A stretch of 64,000 nt of DNA from contig QANT01006271.1 of NCBI GenBank assembly GCA_003254885.1, positions 1 through 64,000 on the forward strand, read 5' to 3'. The position numbers and the translations under genes were made by a program. Positions 60,917-64,000 of the stretch are shown one piece after another. The DNA is from Purshia tridentata. Its lineage: Eukaryota; Streptophyta; Magnoliopsida; Rosales; Rosaceae. The notes below the pieces were generated by a model that searched no databases, was not told the DNA's origin, and worked only from the letters and a program-made list of their open reading frames with translations. Positions within the stretch are counted from its first letter, which is position 1. Each line of letters starts with the position of its first letter.

Positions 60917-62446
60917 ATTCTAGTATTTTGGTGGTAATATCTTATATATTCTTGGAGAGGCTTTGATGCCGCAATCTGGAGGGGGAAGCAGTGGCAGACA
61001 TGAGTTCGGTTTTCAAGTATAATATTATAGGAAATAGATTTCATAGGCAGTATTTTAAAGTTTAAATAGTATATAAGTAAATTAATCTAAGATCTCGGGT
61101 CAAAACTTTTTCCGATTAAAAGTAGAATGACTTTACTTTTTTTTTTGGCTAATATAATTCGTTATATTTAATTCTCATCTAATGAAGATTTGTGTCTCTA
61201 TTTCTTCTTAGGAAAGTAGTATTAATAGCAATACGCTTGTAATTGTCAAACTATTAATTTGTGCCCGAAAGTTGAAAAACAAAGTCACTTATAATACTCT
61301 GCTGGTAGGGTTGCTATTGAAACCCTCAAACCAAAGTTTGGAAACTTGAGATACGAAGTGTGGTAGAGTTGGAAAGGAAGCATGACTACAAGACAAAACA
61401 TCGAATGATTGAAGTACAGAGGTCACAGGTGTCAACTTCAATGTAGATCCTCATGACTTTTCGTTGAATTAAAAGGGCCTCTCACCAAGGGCCTGTGGAC
61501 CGTTAGCATGAAACCACAGTCGATCCTTTTCTCTAAATTTTAGCTATTAATATTGCTCAGATCAGATCCAATGAGTCACTTTCCTATCTTACTTTTTTCA
61601 ATGTGTATTGTTACTGTATTCTTTCCCAATAGGAAAAAGACGAACAAGTTTTAATACTTTGCCCCATTTGAGAGACATATTAGTCATTTAATATCTAATT
61701 ATTTATCGTAATTAATAATTATTAGTCTCTTAACATGCGTTTTGCATACTATCATACTATCCTTTTGTAGTAGAAATATTTTGTTTTCACAAGGTGAAAG
61801 AGTATGTACGAAAGTTTGTTTTTTCTTTTGGCTTGCTTTGTGCAGCATTTTTGTTTTCCTAGAGTTATTAAATTTGTTTAACAAATGATGTTAAACCATT
61901 TCTTATAGTTTTAGAATTACAGCTCTCAAGTGGTGTTCAAATTATTATCTGACTAGTGCTTGAACATAATAATTCGAGCACTATTGGAGAATTATTTAAA
62001 GATTATATTCGAAAAATAGATTAAATATCTATAAATATCTTAAACTTTGACTAGTTTTTGAATGGAGTATTCTAGTTTACAAAAGCATCCAAAACTAATA
62101 GATGGAGAGGTTGGGAGTTAGACGCAACGTAAATTGTTAAAACAGGTGGGGACAAATAGCAGCCGCCTAAATCAATCGCATGCATGTGACGGTGTCCAGA
62201 GGCAAAAGCTATTTTGCTTTTGAATCCAACAAAAGACAGCCTAAGCCTTGGGTGGGAAGTTAATAACTAACTTACCGCGATGAAGATGTGACGTTTTTTA
62301 GGAGAATCGAAGAGAAGAGAAAGCTAATAAGCCTCTCTCTCCAAGCTTCGCTTCACAGCCTCTCTCTCCCCTTCATCTCACTCTCTCACCCTCTCAATCT
62401 CTCTCTGCAACTCTAGCGTTTCGCAAAATTTCTGTAAAATTATTCA
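60917..62446. other. Intergenic DNA between LUH and PRT1
   Basis: The LUH 3' UTR comes first, then AT-rich DNA with no supported gene. The last 120 bases are CT-rich and probably form the PRT1 5' UTR. Confidence 0.6.
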
Positions 62447-64000
62447 ATGGACGACGATCATCTAATCTCGGACGGCGTCGAATCGGAGGAAATCTCCGAC
62501 TCCTTCCTCTGCTGCGTTTGTTTGTAAGTTTCCCTAACCCACCATAGCCTTCCATTTGTTTTTTCTATGAATTCTAAGCAATTTGTCTCCCAATTTGCGG
62601 ATTAGAAACTTGTACTTTGTTGCATGACTATTTGCATCAATATATGAATTGAACATGTAGCTTATGCTGTGCATTTGCTTTTTGATGGTGCAGGGATCTT
62701 CTGTACAAGCCTATAGTGCTCTGTAGGTCACATTTCTTAAACACTTTGTTACATAAATATTACAAAATTGTTTCTAAATTCTAATCCTTTGATTATTGAT
62801 ATATATGATTGTAATTTTCTTTCTGGGTTGCAGCTTGTGGTCATATATCGTGTTTCTGGTGTGTGCATAAATCAATGAGCGGTCAGTGTGAATCCCATTG
62901 TCCGCTTTGTAGGAATCCGTATAATTACTTTCCGACTGTCTGTCAATTGCTTCATATTGTGCTACTCAAGCTTTATCCTGTTGCCTATAAGAGAAGAGAA
63001 TTGCAGATTCTGGGTATGCTATGCCTCATCTTCTCATTTTTTTAATGCTATGCTTGTGGTTTTATTTTTGTTCTATTCATGGATTAGTAATTTAATGTTT
63101 ATCATTTTTACAATGATAGGTATATATGCTCAAAACCTTCAATTATTCTAGTTTATAATCATATTTGTCTCTGGGGTTAGAATAACTCATTCTATCAAAT
63201 AACTTATTGGTAATTGTTTGCTGCTTTACCAAAAAGATTGTTTGAATCTTCTAGCTTTACTTAACCTGATAGTTAGCACCTTAGAATTCACAGTTATCTT
63301 GAGAGATGTTCTTCTGTTATTGTGCATCTTTTTTAACTCTGGTCAGTTTTCATAACACTCTGATTACCTTTATTGTTACCTTCACATGTTGCAGAAGAAG
63401 AGAAGATTCTTGGATACTTTTCGCCACAGTTTGATGCTCATGCATGCAGCTCACAAGCTAATCAAGACTCGAATATTCTGGGTAACTCTGCTTGTGAAGA
63501 ATCTTGTGCAAACATGAACAAAATTGAGTCAATTTCACATATTCAGAATGGTGGCACAACTATTTCGAAGCAAACCCATGCTGGAGATTACGAGGGAATT
63601 GAGAATGTTACTAAGGAAGAAAATTATTCCCTGTTAAATCAGAATAGGCAGATTTCAGTTGCAGATGTGCTATGTGCCTCATGCAAGCAACTGCTGTTTC
63701 GTCCTGTCGTTCTTAACTGTGGCCATGGTATATTGAATACTTAAAATTATTCAACTATATGTTATCAGGTTTCAGTCCTCCGTTATGGAAAGTACTATAT
63801 TGTTGCACACTTATTCTATATTCATTTTTTTTCTTACTGTACAGTATATTGTGAAAGCTGTATCATCATCCCAGATGAACAGATGCTTAGATGTCAAGTT
63901 TGTTCAAGTTCTCATCCAGCAGGATTTCCAAAAGTTTGTTTGGAGCTTGGCCACTTCTTGGACAAACAGTTTCCTAAAGAATATGCACTGAGAAGAGATG
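62447..64000 (+). CDS. PRT1: PROTEOLYSIS 1 E3 ubiquitin ligase, cut by window end
   Basis: N-recognin-type E3 ligase of the plant N-degron pathway; Arabidopsis PRT1 binds aromatic N-terminal residues. Exons 62447-62523, 62694-62722, 62834-63013 and 63395-63727 are complete, and a fifth starts at 63845 and runs off the window. About 258 residues are visible, roughly the first 60 percent of the family length. RING 1 starts with LCCVCLDLLYKPIVLSCGH and continues to CPLCRNPY (about residues 22-65). A spacer rich in Ser and Asn separates it from RING 2 (CASCKQLLFRPVVLNCGHVYCESC, about 188-226). The paired RING layout is the PRT1 signature; the C-terminal ZZ domain must lie beyond the edge. Exon 2 is only 29 bases and is placed by phase: it restores VLSCGH. 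Confidence 0.95.

Noticed and set aside
1-64000. CRISPR array, prophage, operons or bacterial defence genes
   Set aside because: All genes are split by plant-type introns; no regular spaced repeats and no phage or plasmid proteins are present.

Overview
This window is nuclear DNA from a flowering plant. It is AT-rich, the genes are split by GT-AG introns with many short exons, and every recognisable protein has a close eudicot counterpart. Gene content, compact introns and a Mutator-type MITE suggest a rosid, perhaps Rosaceae, but the species call is inference. There are thirteen well supported protein-coding genes, one weak ORF, one intron-containing tRNA-Met gene and several small repeats. 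I see no CRISPR array, operon, prophage or plasmid-like feature. All exon boundaries were joined by hand from splice sites and reading phase.

Layout. About 1-5.2 kb: the 3' part of an SDI1-type TPR gene, then pantothenate synthetase (PANC). 5.7-8.0 kb (minus): a VAMP721/722-type R-SNARE. 10.0-11.8 kb: a small plastid protein gene. 12.4-15.9 kb (minus): the nucleolar GTPase NSN1, followed by tRNA-Met(CAT). 17.5-22.5 kb: a plastid-type protein of unknown function with tandem duplications in its non-coding parts. 22.5-32.9 kb: gene-poor DNA holding one intronless gene, a CLE41/CLE44-type precursor ending in the TDIF dodecapeptide. 32.9-38.6 kb: a thioredoxin-like/NHL-repeat protein (EMB1974 type). 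40.5-42.8 kb: an RLCK-VII kinase. 44.4-47.1 kb: an EamA/DMT-type transporter. 48.5-49.9 kb (minus): a PPPDE peptidase. 51.6-52.0 kb: a MULE-type MITE. 52.5-53.1 kb: an orphan ORF. 55.7-60.9 kb: the co-repressor LEUNIG_HOMOLOG. 62.4 kb to the right edge: the 5' part of the N-degron E3 ligase PRT1.

The genes do not form one pathway, but their order looks old. From memory of the Arabidopsis map, NSN1 - NHL/EMB1974 - RLCK - EamA - PPPDE matches At3g07050 to At3g07090, SDI1 - PANC matches At5g48850 and At5g48840, and CLE41 and PRT1 are near neighbours on Arabidopsis chromosome 3. The window therefore looks like an intact ancestral block whose pieces were scattered in Arabidopsis. I found no convincing undescribed system. 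The best second-look items are the exact TDIF peptide gene inside a large gene desert, the mosaic of syntenic blocks, the MITE with its near-perfect 9-bp target duplication, the repeated tandem duplications in the unknown plastid gene, and the orphan ORF.
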